Source: Serratia sp. H1w
GTDB lineage: Bacteria > Pseudomonadota > Gammaproteobacteria > Enterobacterales > Enterobacteriaceae
NCBI RefSeq assembly: GCF_000633355.1
Contig: NZ_AYMQ01000037.1
Coordinates: 1-64,000 of the forward strand
Length of the DNA stretch: 64,000 nucleotides
Direction of reading: 5' to 3'
Below the pieces are notes generated by a model, which saw only the letters and a program-made list of their open reading frames with translations, ran no database searches and had not been told where the DNA came from. The translations under genes and the position numbers were made by a program. Below are positions 37,487-48,471 of this stretch, in pieces (the first letter of the stretch is position 1; each line of letters opens with the position of its first letter).

Positions 37487-38680
37487 ATGCAAAAATTTCT
37501 ATTTCTCCTGCTTAGCCTGGTGCTGCTCGGCCCGCTAGGCATCGATCTCTATCTGCCCACCATTCCTGCCATTGCCCTGGGTCTCAACAGCAGTGAGGCC
37601 CTGATCCAATCCACCATTTCGCTGTTTATTCTGGTGTTGGGACTTGGCCAGGTGATCGCTGGCCCGCTGGTGGATAATTACGGTCGTAAGCCGGTGGCCA
37701 TCGCAGGGATCCTGATTTATATGGTCGGTGCTGCCATGGCGGCGTTGGCAACCACGGCAGATATCTTTGTCGCTTCACGCCTGATGCAAGGCGTTGCGGT
37801 ATGTTGTACCGCCGTTGTCGCCTTCAGTGGCGTGCGCGATCGCATGAATGGCGACGACGCCGCACGCGCTTTCGGTTTCCTCAACGGCACGTTGAATATC
37901 ATTCCTGCTCTGGCTCCGCTGCTTGGCGGCCTGCTGGCAGAAGCCTTCGGCTGGCGCGCGCCGTTCTGGTTCCTGGTCGGTTACGCCGTAGTAGTGCTTT
38001 TGCTGGTCATCTTCTACCTGCCGGAAACCCGCCCCGCCAGCACCGTGGCCGTCAAAGGGCTACCGGTACGACAATATCTGCGTATTCTTGGCGACCGGCG
38101 CTTTATGTCCTTTGCAGTGGTGAATGCGGGGGCGATGGGGATGGCGCTGACCTATGTCTCATTGGCACCTAACGTACTGATGGGTACCGCCGGGCTATCA
38201 CCGCTACAGTTCTCTTTGGTCTTTGGCGCCAACGGCTTCTGGATCATGCTGGTCAGTTTTGTGGCCAACCGCATTATTCACAAGATTGGCCGCCCGTTCT
38301 GTCTGGCGACTGGCGGCATACTGATGGGATTAGGCTGCCTTGCTTTGGTGTTGGGTGTAGTGCTGTTGAGTGAGTCGGCACAGAGCCATTGGCTGGCGTA
38401 TATCCTGCCCGTCGCCTGCGCCTGCGCCGGACTGGCTTTTGTCATGGGGCCGTCAACCAGCTATGCGTTGGAACCTTACTCTAACGAAGCAGGTGTGGCT
38501 TCGGCACTGGTAGGCTTTATTCAGATGGCCGGGGGCGCTGCACTGGGCTTGATCGCCATGGCGTTACCGCTACAGCCGAAACTGTCACTGGCGTTGGTGA
38601 TGCTGGTAGGTTGCCTGCTGGCGCTACACGCGCGGCAGCGCAGCAAGCAAATCAAAGGGCAGTTGAAAAAGATCGGCTGA
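37487..38680 (+). CDS. MFS drug-efflux transporter, Bcr/CflA (CmlA-like) family
   Basis: Proton-driven exporter, 397 residues, about 12 membrane helices. Motif D1 near residues 14-25 (PLGIDLYLPTIPAI) is typical of the Bcr/CflA/CmlA drug group. Motif A is GPLVDNYGRKPV, and PALAPLLGG is motif C-like. The C-terminus is Lys/Arg rich. Start ATG at 37487. Substrate unknown. Could export chloramphenicol-like drugs or metabolites. Its stop is 3 nt from convergent dadX. Confidence 0.85.
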   Translation: MQKFLFLLLSLVLLGPLGIDLYLPTIPAIALGLNSSEALIQSTISLFILVLGLGQVIAGPLVDNYGRKPVAIAGILIYMVGAAMAALATTADIFVASRLMQGVAVCCTAVVAFSGVRDRMNGDDAARAFGFLNGTLNIIPALAPLLGGLLAEAFGWRAPFWFLVGYAVVVLLLVIFYLPETRPASTVAVKGLPVRQYLRILGDRRFMSFAVVNAGAMGMALTYVSLAPNVLMGTAGLSPLQFSLVFGANGFWIMLVSFVANRIIHKIGRPFCLATGGILMGLGCLALVLGVVLLSESAQSHWLAYILPVACACAGLAFVMGPSTSYALEPYSNEAGVASALVGFIQMAGGAALGLIAMALPLQPKLSLALVMLVGCLLALHARQRSKQIKGQLKKIG

Positions 38681-38682
38681 GG

Positions 38683-39759
38683 CTACTGCTCAATACTTAT
38701 CGCTACCCGTGCCGCCAAGGCCGTCAGCAGTTCGTAACCCAAGGTTCCGGCTGCGGCGGCCACATCATCAACCGGCAGTTTCCTTCCCCACAACTCGACG
38801 TCAGTGCCAATGGTGGCCTGTGGACATGGCGTCAGATCGACCGTCATCATATCCATGGAAATCGACCCAACCGTATGCGTCAGCACGCCGTCCACCCACA
38901 CCGGTGTACCGGAAGGGGCATGGCGAGGATAACCATCCGCATAACCGCAGGCTACCACGCCGATACGCTGCGGCCCATTGGCGGTATAGCGCCAGCCATA
39001 CCCCACACGATCGCCCGCTTGCAATTGTTGCAGACCAATGATCTTACTGCTCAGCGTCATTACTGGTTGCAGCCCCGTTTCGGCTACGTCCTGCCAGTTA
39101 CCGCTTGGCGAGGCGCCATAGAGGATAATCCCCGGCCTTATCCAATCCCCCTGCGTTTGCGGGTGCCATAAAGTGGCCGCCGAGTTGGCCAGGCTGCGCG
39201 GCAAATCAATCGCAGCGGTGGCACGCTCAATCACGGCCATTTGCTCCGTTACACCTTCAGCACCGCCGGCGGTGGCGAAGTGGCTCATCAAGGTTATCGA
39301 GCCAATATTACGCAGCTCCTTTGCCGTTAACCACACGCTATGCAGCAGCTCTGGCGCAAACCCCAAGCGGTTCATTCCGCTGTTCAACTTAAGATAGATA
39401 TCCAGCGGGGCCTGTAAGCGAGCGTCGGCAATCACCTGTACCTGCCAGTCACTGTTCACCGCCGTGGTCAAACGATAGCGATCGATCAGCAGCAGATCTG
39501 CAGGCTGGAAAAAACCCTCCAGCAACAGGATCGGCCCCTGCCAGCCAGACTCACGCAGTAACACCGCCTCGCCCAGATCGAGCAAGGCAAAACCGTCGCT
39601 ATTCTCGGCCATACGGCGCCAGACATGCTGTAAACCGTGGCCATATGCGTTGGCCTTGACCACGGCCCAGACTTTAGACGAAGGGGCAAAACGACGAACG
39701 ACCTGCAAATTATTGGTTAATGCCGCCAAATGCAGCGTAGCGGTAATCGGGCGAGGCAT
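38683..39759 (-). CDS. dadX: Alanine racemase, catabolic
   Basis: PLP-dependent racemase that turns L-alanine to D-alanine for oxidation by DadA. The product is 358 residues (E. coli DadX 356). PLP-binding Lys34 is in [10 protein letters not shown]. The second catalytic Tyr is in [12 protein letters not shown] (about 253). It lies 25 bp after dadA in the same operon, which identifies it as DadX rather than the biosynthetic Alr. Confidence 0.95.
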   Translation of the reverse strand: MPRPITATLHLAALTNNLQVVRRFAPSSKVWAVVKANAYGHGLQHVWRRMAENSDGFALLDLGEAVLLRESGWQGPILLLEGFFQPADLLLIDRYRLTTAVNSDWQVQVIADARLQAPLDIYLKLNSGMNRLGFAPELLHSVWLTAKELRNIGSITLMSHFATAGGAEGVTEQMAVIERATAAIDLPRSLANSAATLWHPQTQGDWIRPGIILYGASPSGNWQDVAETGLQPVMTLSSKIIGLQQLQAGDRVGYGWRYTANGPQRIGVVACGYADGYPRHAPSGTPVWVDGVLTHTVGSISMDMMTVDLTPCPQATIGTDVELWGRKLPVDDVAAAAGTLGYELLTALAARVAISIEQ

Positions 39760-39784
39760 GAGTTCTTCCTGTCACATTGGGGTT

Positions 39785-41089
39785 TCAGCGTGCCGGGTGC
39801 ACGTCATTCAAGGGAACCGCAGGCATCTGCCGGAAGTCGGCACGGTAACGCGCTACCGCCAAGTCGTCCGACGCAATGGCCGGCGTAACCCCAGAGATCA
39901 AATCGGCAAGCAACTGGCCGGAGCCACAGGCCATCGTCCAGCCCAAGGTGCCATGGCCGGTATTCAAATAGAGATTTTTTAACGACGTCCGCCCCACGAT
40001 CGGCGTGCCATCCGGCGTCATTGGACGCAGGCCCGTCCAGAACGTTGCCTCTTCAACCCGTCCACCGTTCGGGTACAGATCCCGTACCACCATTTCCAAC
40101 GTGGCACGGCGCTTCTGCTCCAACTGGGTATTGAAGCCAACAATCTCCGCCATGCCGCCCACGCGAATACGCTGATCGAAACGGGTAATGGCAATTTTGT
40201 AGGTTTCATCCAGCACGGTGGAGAACGGTGCGGCCGCCTCATCGGCGATCGGGATGGTTAACGAGTAGCCTTTCAACGGATAAACCGGAATGCTAACCAG
40301 ATCGCGCAGTAGCGCGGTCGAATAGGCGCCAAACGCTACCACATAGCTGTCGGCAGTGATGATTTCACCATCGCACTGCACGCCGGTAATGTTATCCCCA
40401 GCCACCAGCAAGCGCTCAACGTTGCGGTTAAACTGGAACCTGACCCCGGCCTGCTCCGCCAGCTTGGCTAGCTGCTGGGTGAACAACTGGCAATCCCCGG
40501 TTTCATCATTCGGTAGCTGTAAACCACCGGTAAGTTTGTGTGCCACCTGCGCCAACGCTGGTTCAACCGTCGCCAACTGGCTGGCCTCCAGCAGTTTGTA
40601 GGGCACCCCGGCATCTTCCAATACCGCAATGTCCTTGGCTGCGCTGTCAAACTGTTGCTGGGTGCGAAACAGTTGTAACGTGCCGCCTTGGCGGCCTTCG
40701 TACTGAATGCCGGTTTCCTGGCGCAGCGCCTTGATGCAGTCACGGCTGTATTCCGCCAATCGCACCATGCGGCCTTTATTGGTCATATAGTGGGCGGTAT
40801 CGCAGTTTTTCAGCATCTGCCACATCCAGCGCAGTTGGAAACTGCTGCCATCCAGGCGGACGGCCAAAGGAGCGTGACGCTGGAACATCCACTTGATCGC
40901 CTTCAACGGTACCCCTGGTGCAGCCCAAGGTGCCGCATACCCTGGAGAAATCTGCCCGGCGTTGGCCGCGCTGGTTTCCAAAGCAGGCCCGGGTTGACGG
41001 TCGATCACCGTGACCTCATGGCCCGCTTTTGCCAAATACCAGGCACTGGCAACCCCTACTACTCCACTACCTAAAATAACCACTCTCAT
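39785..41089 (-). CDS. dadA: D-amino acid dehydrogenase, small subunit
   Basis: FAD-dependent oxidation of D-alanine to pyruvate, linked to the respiratory chain at the inner membrane. The product is 434 residues (E. coli 432). FAD motif [19 protein letters not shown] at the N-terminus; C-terminal FAD loop [14 protein letters not shown]. Start ATG at 41089. First gene of dadAX. In E. coli it is controlled by Lrp and CRP, and the AT-rich region upstream fits that. Confidence 0.96.
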   Translation of the reverse strand: MRVVILGSGVVGVASAWYLAKAGHEVTVIDRQPGPALETSAANAGQISPGYAAPWAAPGVPLKAIKWMFQRHAPLAVRLDGSSFQLRWMWQMLKNCDTAHYMTNKGRMVRLAEYSRDCIKALRQETGIQYEGRQGGTLQLFRTQQQFDSAAKDIAVLEDAGVPYKLLEASQLATVEPALAQVAHKLTGGLQLPNDETGDCQLFTQQLAKLAEQAGVRFQFNRNVERLLVAGDNITGVQCDGEIITADSYVVAFGAYSTALLRDLVSIPVYPLKGYSLTIPIADEAAAPFSTVLDETYKIAITRFDQRIRVGGMAEIVGFNTQLEQKRRATLEMVVRDLYPNGGRVEEATFWTGLRPMTPDGTPIVGRTSLKNLYLNTGHGTLGWTMACGSGQLLADLISGVTPAIASDDLAVARYRADFRQMPAVPLNDVHPAR

Positions 41090-41615
41090 CGCTGACTCCA
41101 GCCCAAGGATCGATAAAGCACAATCTACCAATAACAGGAAATTAACTCAGTGGAAAAAACTACTCAACAACTCAATCATTAATCGTGACAATATTCACAA
41201 TTATTTTATCGTTGATGCACCTGGCATTGGCAATAGCGCGCCAAAAATAACGATAAGATACTGTTAAAGGGCATTTTGACGAAAAATCAGCCTTGCAATG
41301 CGCCAATAACATAAGCAAAAATCTCCAGCGGCAAGCATGATAATCACCACCTCGAATCAGAATATTAGTTCGTTTAATTAAAAATTTTAGGCTAATAATT
41401 CCAACAACACCGTTTGTGCATCAGTTTCCTCTACCGAACCGCGTGAATGCCTGATTGAGTGCCGCCGCCGGGCAAAAAGCCGGTTTGAGCAAGACCACCG
41501 CGCGTAGCGTTCAATGCACGGCACGGATGATTTCAAACGATTTATTACGACTTGGACTATCATTGTTAAAGGGTCTGCCAAAAGAGCCGACGCCGTTCAT
41601 AATGAGGGTGCGCTG
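41090..41615. other. 526-bp divergent dadA-ycgB region
   Basis: AT-rich on the dadA side (A/T tracts around 41355-41400), compatible with Lrp-type regulation. No convincing ORF, terminator or repeat seen. The ycgB ribosome site GAGGG lies 7 nt before its ATG. Confidence 0.4.
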
Positions 41616-43151
41616 ATGACTACTTCGACACATAAAAAGGTTAAGGAAGATAAACGTCTGAGCGATGGACCGGACTGGACATTCGACCTGTTGCAGGTGT
41701 ATCTGGAACAGATCGACCGGGTGGCCAAACATTACCGGCTCGACACCTATCCGCATCAGATCGAGGTGATTACCTCCGAGCAGATGATGGATGCTTATTC
41801 CAGCGTCGGGATGCCGATCAACTATACCCATTGGTCATTTGGCAAGAAGTTCATCGAAACCGAGCAGCGTTACAAGCACGGCCAGCAAGGGTTGGCCTAT
41901 GAGATCGTGATCAACTCCAATCCATGTATTGCCTATCTGATGGAGGAAAATACCATCACCATGCAGGCGCTGGTGATGGCTCATGCCTGCTATGGGCACA
42001 ACTCGTTTTTCAAAAACAACTACTTGTTCCGCAGTTGGACCGATGCCAGCTCGATCGTCGATTATTTGCTGTTTGCCCGCCATTACATTAGTGAGTGTGA
42101 AGAGCGTTATGGCGTGGAAGAAGTGGAAAAGCTGCTGGACTCCTGCCATGCGCTGATGAATTACGGGGTCGATCGCTACAAACGGCCGCAAAAAATCTCG
42201 CTGGTGGAAGAGAAAGCCCGTCAGAAGAGCCGTGAGGAGTATCTGCAAAGCCAGGTCAACTCGCTGTGGAAAACCCTGCCGCGAGTCGATCGCGAAGCCC
42301 TGCCAGAACAGGCCGTACGTTTTCCACGAGAACCGCAGGAAAACATTCTCTACTTTATGGAGAAAAACGCCCCGTTGCTGGAATCCTGGCAGCGGGAAGT
42401 GCTGCGCATCGTGCGTAAGGTGAGTCAGTATTTCTACCCGCAAAAACAAACGCAGGTGATGAACGAAGGCTGGGCTACCTTCTGGCACTACAGCATTCTT
42501 AACCATCTGTATGACGAAGGGCGCGTGACAGATCGCTTTATGCTTGAGTTTCTGCACAGCCACACCAACGTGGTCTACCAACCCCCTTACAACAGCCAAT
42601 ACTACAACGGCATCAACCCCTACGCGCTTGGCTTTGCCATGTTCCAGGACATCAAGCGGATCTGCCAGTCACCGACCGAAGAAGATCGCTACTGGTTCCC
42701 GGATATCGCGGGTAAAGACTGGCTGGATACGCTGCACTTCGCCATGCGTGACTTCAAGGATGAGAGCTTTATCAGCCAATTCCTGTCACCAAAGGTGATG
42801 CGTGACTTCCGGCTGTTTACCGTGCTGGATGACGATCGCAACAATTACCTGGAGATATCAGCGATCCACAATGAAGCGGGCTACCGGGCAATACGCCAGG
42901 AGCTGTCGGCTCAGTACAACCTGAGCAACCACGAGCCTAATATTCAGATTTGGAATGTGGATCTGCGTGGCGACCGCTCATTGACGCTGCGTTACATCCC
43001 GCAAGACCGCGCACCGCTGGATAAAAGCCGCAGAGAGGTCATGAAGCACCTGCATCGTCTGTGGGGGTTCGACATTATTCTGGAGCAGCAAAACGAGGAT
43101 GGCAGCGTAGAGTTGCTGGACCGTTGCCCACCAAGACCCAACGCGTTATAA
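41616..43151 (+). CDS. ycgB: SpoVR family protein YcgB
   Basis: Role unknown, works with YeaG/YeaH in stress adaptation in E. coli. The product is 511 residues from the ATG at 41616 (E. coli YcgB 510). It has typical SpoVR segments: YPHQIEVITSEQMMDAY, MNEGWATFWHY (possible metal-binding His-Glu) and NPYALGFAMFQDI. It is soluble. Divergent from dadA and convergent with fadR, as in E. coli. Confidence 0.95.
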   Translation: MTTSTHKKVKEDKRLSDGPDWTFDLLQVYLEQIDRVAKHYRLDTYPHQIEVITSEQMMDAYSSVGMPINYTHWSFGKKFIETEQRYKHGQQGLAYEIVINSNPCIAYLMEENTITMQALVMAHACYGHNSFFKNNYLFRSWTDASSIVDYLLFARHYISECEERYGVEEVEKLLDSCHALMNYGVDRYKRPQKISLVEEKARQKSREEYLQSQVNSLWKTLPRVDREALPEQAVRFPREPQENILYFMEKNAPLLESWQREVLRIVRKVSQYFYPQKQTQVMNEGWATFWHYSILNHLYDEGRVTDRFMLEFLHSHTNVVYQPPYNSQYYNGINPYALGFAMFQDIKRICQSPTEEDRYWFPDIAGKDWLDTLHFAMRDFKDESFISQFLSPKVMRDFRLFTVLDDDRNNYLEISAIHNEAGYRAIRQELSAQYNLSNHEPNIQIWNVDLRGDRSLTLRYIPQDRAPLDKSRREVMKHLHRLWGFDIILEQQNEDGSVELLDRCPPRPNAL

Positions 43152-43166
43152 AGCGACAATATGACA

Positions 43167-43189
43167 AAGGGGCGCCTAGAGCGCCCCTT
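43167..43189. terminator. Bidirectional terminator between ycgB and fadR
   Basis: AAGGGGCGC-CTAGA-GCGCCCCTT is a perfect 9-bp stem between convergent genes, with weak T-runs. Confidence 0.7.
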
Positions 43190-43209
43190 CAACTAGCTGA
43201 GTTCACGGA

Positions 43210-43929
43210 TTAACGACGCGCTTCGGTCAGATCGCTTGGCATAGTGCCCTGCATACTCTGCCAAATGGCCCCGCTGTCCTTACCGTAGTTACGTACGCAA
43301 TCCATCACCTGATCGTACATCTTCTCATGGCACAGGGTAGACAGCTTGCTGTAGAAATTCAGTGCCAGCTTACGCGCTTCCGGGTTGGAGAAGTAATAAC
43401 GACCAACGCGGGTATACAACCCTTTCAGACCATTGAAAATCAGGCCATAAATCGGGTTGCCCGAAGCAAACGCAAGACCACGGAAAATTTCATAATCGAG
43501 GTGATTGAAGGCATCCGCCTGATCGTCAACCAGCGCCGCTTTCGCCAACACTTCCTGCGCCTGCTCCGGGTGGTTACGCACCGCCGCACGGATAAAGATC
43601 GAGGCAATATTGGTACGCACAGACAGCAGATTATCAATCAACTGTGGCACGCTGTTATGATCGAGACGGGCCAGCGTTTCCAGGATATTAAGGCCGGAGG
43701 TTTCCCAAAAATTATTCACTTTGGTCGGTTTACCGTGCTGAATGGTCAGCCAACCATCACGGGCCAATCGCTGTAGAACCTCACGTAAGGTGGTGCGCGT
43801 GACGCCAATCAGTTCTGAAAGCTCACGTTCCGCGGGCAAAATAGAGCCGGGAGGGAAGCGGTTATTCCAAATACTTTCAATGATATACTCTTCCGCGAAA
43901 CCGGCAGGACTCTGCGCCTTTATAACCAT
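43210..43929 (-). CDS. fadR: Fatty acid metabolism regulator FadR
   Basis: GntR-family repressor of fad genes and activator of fabA/fabB, released by long-chain acyl-CoA. The product is 239 residues, as in E. coli. The N-terminal winged helix (about 10-75) has [25 protein letters not shown]. The C-terminal all-helical acyl-CoA-binding domain follows. A candidate operator is found before fadD at 56571 in this window. Confidence 0.97.
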   Translation of the reverse strand: MVIKAQSPAGFAEEYIIESIWNNRFPPGSILPAERELSELIGVTRTTLREVLQRLARDGWLTIQHGKPTKVNNFWETSGLNILETLARLDHNSVPQLIDNLLSVRTNIASIFIRAAVRNHPEQAQEVLAKAALVDDQADAFNHLDYEIFRGLAFASGNPIYGLIFNGLKGLYTRVGRYYFSNPEARKLALNFYSKLSTLCHEKMYDQVMDCVRNYGKDSGAIWQSMQGTMPSDLTEARR

Positions 43930-44172
43930 GTTTTTGATGTTCCGTTACGACGATAATCAGTAATTGTAATCAGCAGATCATACCAGATCGCCGGGGCATC
44001 ACATAGCGTGAGCAAAAAACAATAAACGAAAGTGTGCATAAACCGGCAAAAAGGGGAAAAAATCTGCTTCGCCGAAATTTCAGTCTATTAGGTCGTAGTT
44101 ATTTGCATCGGGCCCACTGCCGTTGTTAGGGTATGGCGCGCCAACTCACATTAAGGTTTCGCAACAACAGGC

Positions 44173-45747
44173 ATGGATATGACAACACGCTCGGCATTGA
44201 TCAAGAACTTTCTCGGGACGTCCCCCGACTGGTACAAACTGGCCATCATCAGCTTTCTGGTGATCAACCCCTTGGTATTTTTCCTGGTCAGCCCTTTCGC
44301 GGCAGGCTGGCTACTGGTTATCGAGTTTATCTTTACGCTGGCGATGGCGCTTAAATGCTACCCGTTACAACCCGGTGGGCTACTGGCCATTGAGGCGGTG
44401 CTGATCGGCATGACCAGCCCGGCACACGTTAGCGCGGAAATTGCCAGCAATCTTGAGGTGCTGCTGCTGTTGGTGTTTATGGTGGCGGGTATTTACTTTA
44501 TGAAGCAGTTGTTGCTGTTTGTGTTTACCAAACTGCTGCTGAACATCCGTTCAAAGATGCTGTTATCGCTGTCGTTCTGCGTTGCTGCGGCGCTGCTTTC
44601 TGCCTTCCTGGATGCCCTGACGGTGGTGGCGGTGGTGATCAGCGTCGGCACCGGTTTCTACTCGATCTACCATAACGTCGCCTCTAATCAGACCAGCGAT
44701 ATCAATGATGACAGCCTCCTGGACAATAACGACCATAAACAGACGCTGGAACAGTTTCGTGGTTTCCTGCGCAGTCTGCTGATGCACGCCGGTGTCGGCA
44801 CGGCGCTCGGTGGCGTAATGACCATGGTTGGCGAACCGCAAAACCTGATCATCGCCAAAAGCGCCGGATGGGGCTTTAGCGAATTCTTCCTGCGTATGAC
44901 TCCCGTCACGCTGCCGGTGTTCGTGTGCGGTTTGCTGGTTTGCCTGCTGGTAGAGCGTTTTGCGGTATTTGGCTACGGCACCAAACTGCCAGAGCAGGTG
45001 CGTAGCGTACTGAAAGAGTTCGATCGCCAGGCCACGGCCAAACGCAGCCGTCAGGAAAAAATGAAGCTGGTGGTACAGGCATTAATCGGCCTCTGGTTAG
45101 TGATCGCATTGGCCTTTCACCTGGCGGAAGTGGGCCTGATTGGTCTGTCAGTGATCATTTTAGCGACCTCGCTGTGTGGCGTAACCGATGAGCACGCTAT
45201 CGGCAAGGCTTTCCAGGAGGCCCTGCCCTTTACCGCGCTGCTGACCGTGTTCTTCACCGTCGTGGCGGTGATTATCGAACAGCAGCTGTTTACTCCCGTG
45301 ATCCACTACGTGTTACAAGCGCCGCCGACCTCCCAGCTTTCTCTGTTCTATCTGTTCAACGGCCTGCTTTCTTCCGTTTCTGACAACGTTTTTGTCGGTA
45401 CGGTTTACATTAACGAGGCGCGCGCGGCATTGGCAAACGGGGCTATTTCACTGCAACAGTTCGAACTGTTGGCGGTCGCGATCAATACTGGCACCAATCT
45501 GCCTTCGGTAGCTACACCCAACGGGCAAGCGGCCTTCCTGTTCCTGCTGACCTCGGCCCTGGCACCGTTGGTACGTCTGTCCTATGGCCGCATGGTCTGG
45601 ATGGCGTTGCCTTATACGCTGGTGTTGACCCTGGTTGGCCTGCTGTGCGTGCAGCATACTCTGGCACCGGTAACGGACCTGTTTACTCAATGGCAGTGGT
45701 TAACGCCGCTACCCCTTGACGCGGTGGCCCCAATCGCTGCACATTAA
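44173..45747 (+). CDS. nhaB: Na+/H+ antiporter NhaB
   Basis: Inner-membrane sodium-proton antiporter, 524 residues (E. coli 513), with about 12 hydrophobic segments. It opens [25 protein letters not shown], and [12 protein letters not shown] is the family signature. Internal motifs are [14 protein letters not shown] and [13 protein letters not shown] with membrane-embedded Asp residues. Divergent from fadR. Confidence 0.96.
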   Translation: MDMTTRSALIKNFLGTSPDWYKLAIISFLVINPLVFFLVSPFAAGWLLVIEFIFTLAMALKCYPLQPGGLLAIEAVLIGMTSPAHVSAEIASNLEVLLLLVFMVAGIYFMKQLLLFVFTKLLLNIRSKMLLSLSFCVAAALLSAFLDALTVVAVVISVGTGFYSIYHNVASNQTSDINDDSLLDNNDHKQTLEQFRGFLRSLLMHAGVGTALGGVMTMVGEPQNLIIAKSAGWGFSEFFLRMTPVTLPVFVCGLLVCLLVERFAVFGYGTKLPEQVRSVLKEFDRQATAKRSRQEKMKLVVQALIGLWLVIALAFHLAEVGLIGLSVIILATSLCGVTDEHAIGKAFQEALPFTALLTVFFTVVAVIIEQQLFTPVIHYVLQAPPTSQLSLFYLFNGLLSSVSDNVFVGTVYINEARAALANGAISLQQFELLAVAINTGTNLPSVATPNGQAAFLFLLTSALAPLVRLSYGRMVWMALPYTLVLTLVGLLCVQHTLAPVTDLFTQWQWLTPLPLDAVAPIAAH

Positions 45748-45869
45748 GCGCCATCACCATCCCCGCAAACGATGATATTTTTCACGGAATCGTCTTTAGG
45801 TAGCTGGCAGCGGGGATGAATTGGTTTACACTGCCGGTTCAATTGCTTACTGCATGGAAGAATATAGAT

Positions 45870-46400
45870 ATGTTGCAATTCTTTAACCGCTGCTCGCAGG
45901 GGCGCGGTGCTTGGCTGTTGATGGCTCTGACTGCATTGGTACTGGAGTTGGCGGCCCTCTATTTTCAGCACGTGATGCTGTTGCAGCCTTGCGTAATGTG
46001 TATCTACGAACGCGTCGCGCTGTTCGGGATCTTGGGAGCGTCGCTGCTCGGTGCGTTGGCACCGAAATCGCCGTTGCGCTATGTGGCGATCCTGCTGTGG
46101 GTCTACAGCGCCTGGGAAGGCCTGCAGTTAGCCTGGAAACACACGATGATCCAGCTGCATCCATCGCCGTTCAATACCTGTGATTTCTTTGTCAGCTTCC
46201 CTTCCTGGCTGCCGCTAGACAAATGGGTGCCTGCGGTATTCCACGCCTCGGGTGACTGTTCAGTACGTCAGTGGCAGTTCCTGTCATTGGAAATGCCACA
46301 GTGGTTGGTGGGGATCTTTGCTGCCTATTTGCTGATCGGGATTGTGGTTCTGCTCAGCCAGTTTGTCCGCCAGCGTAAACGCGATCTGTTTGGCCGCTAA
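45870..46400 (+). CDS. dsbB: Disulfide bond formation protein B
   Basis: Four-helix inner-membrane protein that reoxidises DsbA and passes electrons to ubiquinone. The product is 176 residues, equal to E. coli. Catalytic pairs are C41/C44 in [12 protein letters not shown] and C104/C130 ([16 protein letters not shown]). Start ATG at 45870. Follows nhaB as in E. coli, and a terminator follows. Confidence 0.97.
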   Translation: MLQFFNRCSQGRGAWLLMALTALVLELAALYFQHVMLLQPCVMCIYERVALFGILGASLLGALAPKSPLRYVAILLWVYSAWEGLQLAWKHTMIQLHPSPFNTCDFFVSFPSWLPLDKWVPAVFHASGDCSVRQWQFLSLEMPQWLVGIFAAYLLIGIVVLLSQFVRQRKRDLFGR

Positions 46401-46413
46401 CGCTAAACATCGC

Positions 46414-46445
46414 AAAAACGGCGCCTGAGGGCGCCGTTTTTTATT
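46414..46445 (+). terminator. Terminator of dsbB
   Basis: AAAAACGGCGCC-TGAG-GGCGCCGTTTTTTATT, strong stem and T-run 13 nt after the stop. Confidence 0.92.
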
Positions 46446-46468
46446 GCATCGGATGTGCTGAACCGACG

Positions 46469-46540
46469 TCACATATGAGTAAAGTAATACACGAGCACGA
46501 TCAGTACTCCGGCCACGGCAAACAGGCGCACCATCTTCAT
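46469..46540 (-). CDS. Candidate 23-residue membrane small protein
   Basis: ORF reading MKMVRLFAVAGVLIVLVYYF then THM and stop. It is a single hydrophobic helix with a basic N-terminus, like many enterobacterial small membrane proteins. The ribosome site is weak (GAGA about 9 nt upstream). It lies in the 578-bp gap between dsbB and kdoO. The evidence is composition only. Confidence 0.35.
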   Translation of the reverse strand: MKMVRLFAVAGVLIVLVYYFTHM

Positions 46541-46839
46541 CACTAAATTCTCATCACAGGGCGGAGGTGCCGACAAACTACCTAAGATTTTGTTTAAAAA
46601 GAAGCGCTCACCCGGCCATTACGGCGTAATTTACATAACATTAAGTTTTGTTGCGTCCTCTCAGCGGTATATCCCTCACCTTTGACAATCCCCTCACGGC
46701 CGAGCAGAGATATATTGGCTACACTTAATGGCAGGCTGGTCGTTTTTCATTCGCCGAATTAATACTTTAGGGGGGTTATTAATACAATGATGACGTATAT
46801 AAGCCACTCCCCACATCCTCCCTGATTTATTTACCCACT

Positions 46840-46856
46840 CGTTTAACTTTCGTTTA
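46840..46856 (+). promoter_or_regulatory. PhoP-box-like direct repeat upstream of kdoO
   Basis: CGTTTA-ACTTT-CGTTTA matches the PhoP consensus (T/G)GTTTA-N5-(T/G)GTTTA except for C in the first position of each half. It is 122 bp before the kdoO start. A TATGAT -10-like element follows at 46889-46894. Confidence 0.6.
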
Positions 46857-46978
46857 ACCTCGCCGCCAGGTTCGCACGCTATTTCGGCTATGATCTGCAT
46901 GATTTAGCGCCGCAGGGGTTCAACCGCTGGACGGTAGCAACCAATAAATAGACCGGGTATTTTGTGCAAGGGATCACT

Positions 46979-47878
46979 ATGTCAGACAATAACATCAATC
47001 TGCAATCGGCTATCGTGACGCTTCCCTATTCAGACTGGAGCGCCACTTCTCCTTCCACTTTAGATGCCGTTGCCGCGCTAGAAAGCGGTAAGGTACTCTA
47101 TTTCCCTCATCTGGCGTTTAATCTGAGCGAAGAAGAAAAAACTTTGCTCACCCCGGAGCTGGTTGACCCCAAGCGCAAGAATATTAGTTATCAGCCCGAA
47201 CAGCAAAAGCTGACAGGAGTTGCCCTTGAGGCCAAGCGTGAGGCGGTGCATAAATTACTGGCTCGGCATCATCAGGCCTGCCAGCATTTAATCAAAGCCG
47301 TGTTGCCCGAATATCGACACACGGTGCAAATGCCCACCAATAGCCTGCGTCTGCACCCCATCTCTGCATGGACAGCCGCGACCTCATGGCGTAAGGACGA
47401 CAGCCGTCTGCATGTCGATGCATTCCCTTCGCGCCCCAACTATGGCAACCGTATTTTACGTATCTTCACCAATATCAATCCTCATGGTGAAAGCCGCCTG
47501 TGGCGCGTTGGCGAGCCGTTCCCTGAGTTGGCGCAACGTTTCCTGCCACGCCTGAAGCGTTATTCGCCCCTGGCCAGTTGGTTGCAAGACAAGGTCGGCA
47601 TTACCAAAACGCGCCGCAGCCATTACGATCACCTGATGCTGCAAATGCACGATGCGATGAAAGCAGATAAAGACTATCAGGAAAGCGGCCCACAGCAGGC
47701 CGTTGAATTCCCCCCTGGCAGCAGTTGGATCTGTTTCTCCGACCAAACGCCGCATGCCGCCATGGCCGGGCAATTTATGTTGGAGCAGACTTTTATTTTG
47801 CCGGTGAACGCCATGAAGACACCGCAGAATGCACCGCTGAAAGTGTTGGAAACGTTATTACACCAACCGCTGATATAA
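46979..47878 (+). CDS. kdoO: Kdo 3-hydroxylase (Kdo hydroxylase family)
   Basis: Fe(II)/2-oxoglutarate-dependent oxygenase that converts the outer Kdo of Kdo2-lipid A to Ko (D-glycero-D-talo-oct-2-ulosonate), known from Yersinia and Burkholderia. The product is 299 residues. The substrate-domain signature is DPKRKNISYQPEQQKLTGV. Metal-binding H-x-D is in SRLHVDAFPSRPNYGNRILR, and the distal His lies in FSDQTPHAAMAGQF. Start ATG at 46979 with AAGGGA upstream. Replaces the umuDC/hlyE position found between dsbB and ycgN in E. coli. Confidence 0.88.
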   Translation: MSDNNINLQSAIVTLPYSDWSATSPSTLDAVAALESGKVLYFPHLAFNLSEEEKTLLTPELVDPKRKNISYQPEQQKLTGVALEAKREAVHKLLARHHQACQHLIKAVLPEYRHTVQMPTNSLRLHPISAWTAATSWRKDDSRLHVDAFPSRPNYGNRILRIFTNINPHGESRLWRVGEPFPELAQRFLPRLKRYSPLASWLQDKVGITKTRRSHYDHLMLQMHDAMKADKDYQESGPQQAVEFPPGSSWICFSDQTPHAAMAGQFMLEQTFILPVNAMKTPQNAPLKVLETLLHQPLI

Positions 47879-47997
47879 ATGCCGATATCCTTATGGGGTT
47901 GCCACAACTTCGATCTGTGTCACCCCAACGTTCTTGCAGATGTAGTATATTGATCGCGCAGTAGTTATGCACATCACCGACTGACTTAGGAGGTTGT

Positions 47998-48435
47998 ATG
48001 TACAAGACTATCTTGGCGCCGATTGATTTGGCTGAAATCGAGTTAACACAGAAAGTCATTCCCCCGATTAATTCACTGGCAAAAATGGACTACCCACAGA
48101 TCCATTTTCTCGCCGTACTCTCCCCCATGCTCTCTTATTATGAATATGGGCTGTCACACCCCGAGCGGCTACTCCCCAGCGATGACGAGCGGATACAGAT
48201 CGCGCTGGCGGAGTTAAAGAAAGTCGTGATGGCGTTTGATATCCCAGAAGGTCGGGTGCACTGTTCGGTAGAAATTGGTGCGCCGAGGGATCGGATATTG
48301 AATTTTGCCGAAGAGATCAACGCCGATCTGATCGTTGTCGGCTCCCGCAGACCAAATATCACCACCTTCTTACTTGGCACAACGGCGTCATCGGTGGTCA
48401 GGTATGCCAAAACGTCGGTCTTGGTGGTGCGGTAA
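47998..48435 (+). CDS. uspF: Universal stress protein, UspF/UspG type
   Basis: Small ATP-binding Usp-fold protein, 145 residues. It opens MYKTILAPIDLAEIELTQKV. The C-terminal nucleotide motif is GSRRPNITTFLLGTTASSVVRYAKTSVLVVR (G-x2-G-x9-GS/T style). This strongly resembles E. coli UspF (DRILELAKK, HRPDITTYLLGSNA). Ribosome site AGGAGG precedes the ATG. The role in adhesion or stress is by family only. Confidence 0.88.
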   Translation: MYKTILAPIDLAEIELTQKVIPPINSLAKMDYPQIHFLAVLSPMLSYYEYGLSHPERLLPSDDERIQIALAELKKVVMAFDIPEGRVHCSVEIGAPRDRILNFAEEINADLIVVGSRRPNITTFLLGTTASSVVRYAKTSVLVVR

Positions 48436-48471
48436 TTCTGCGGCTCACATTGCCTTTAACCGCTACACCTA

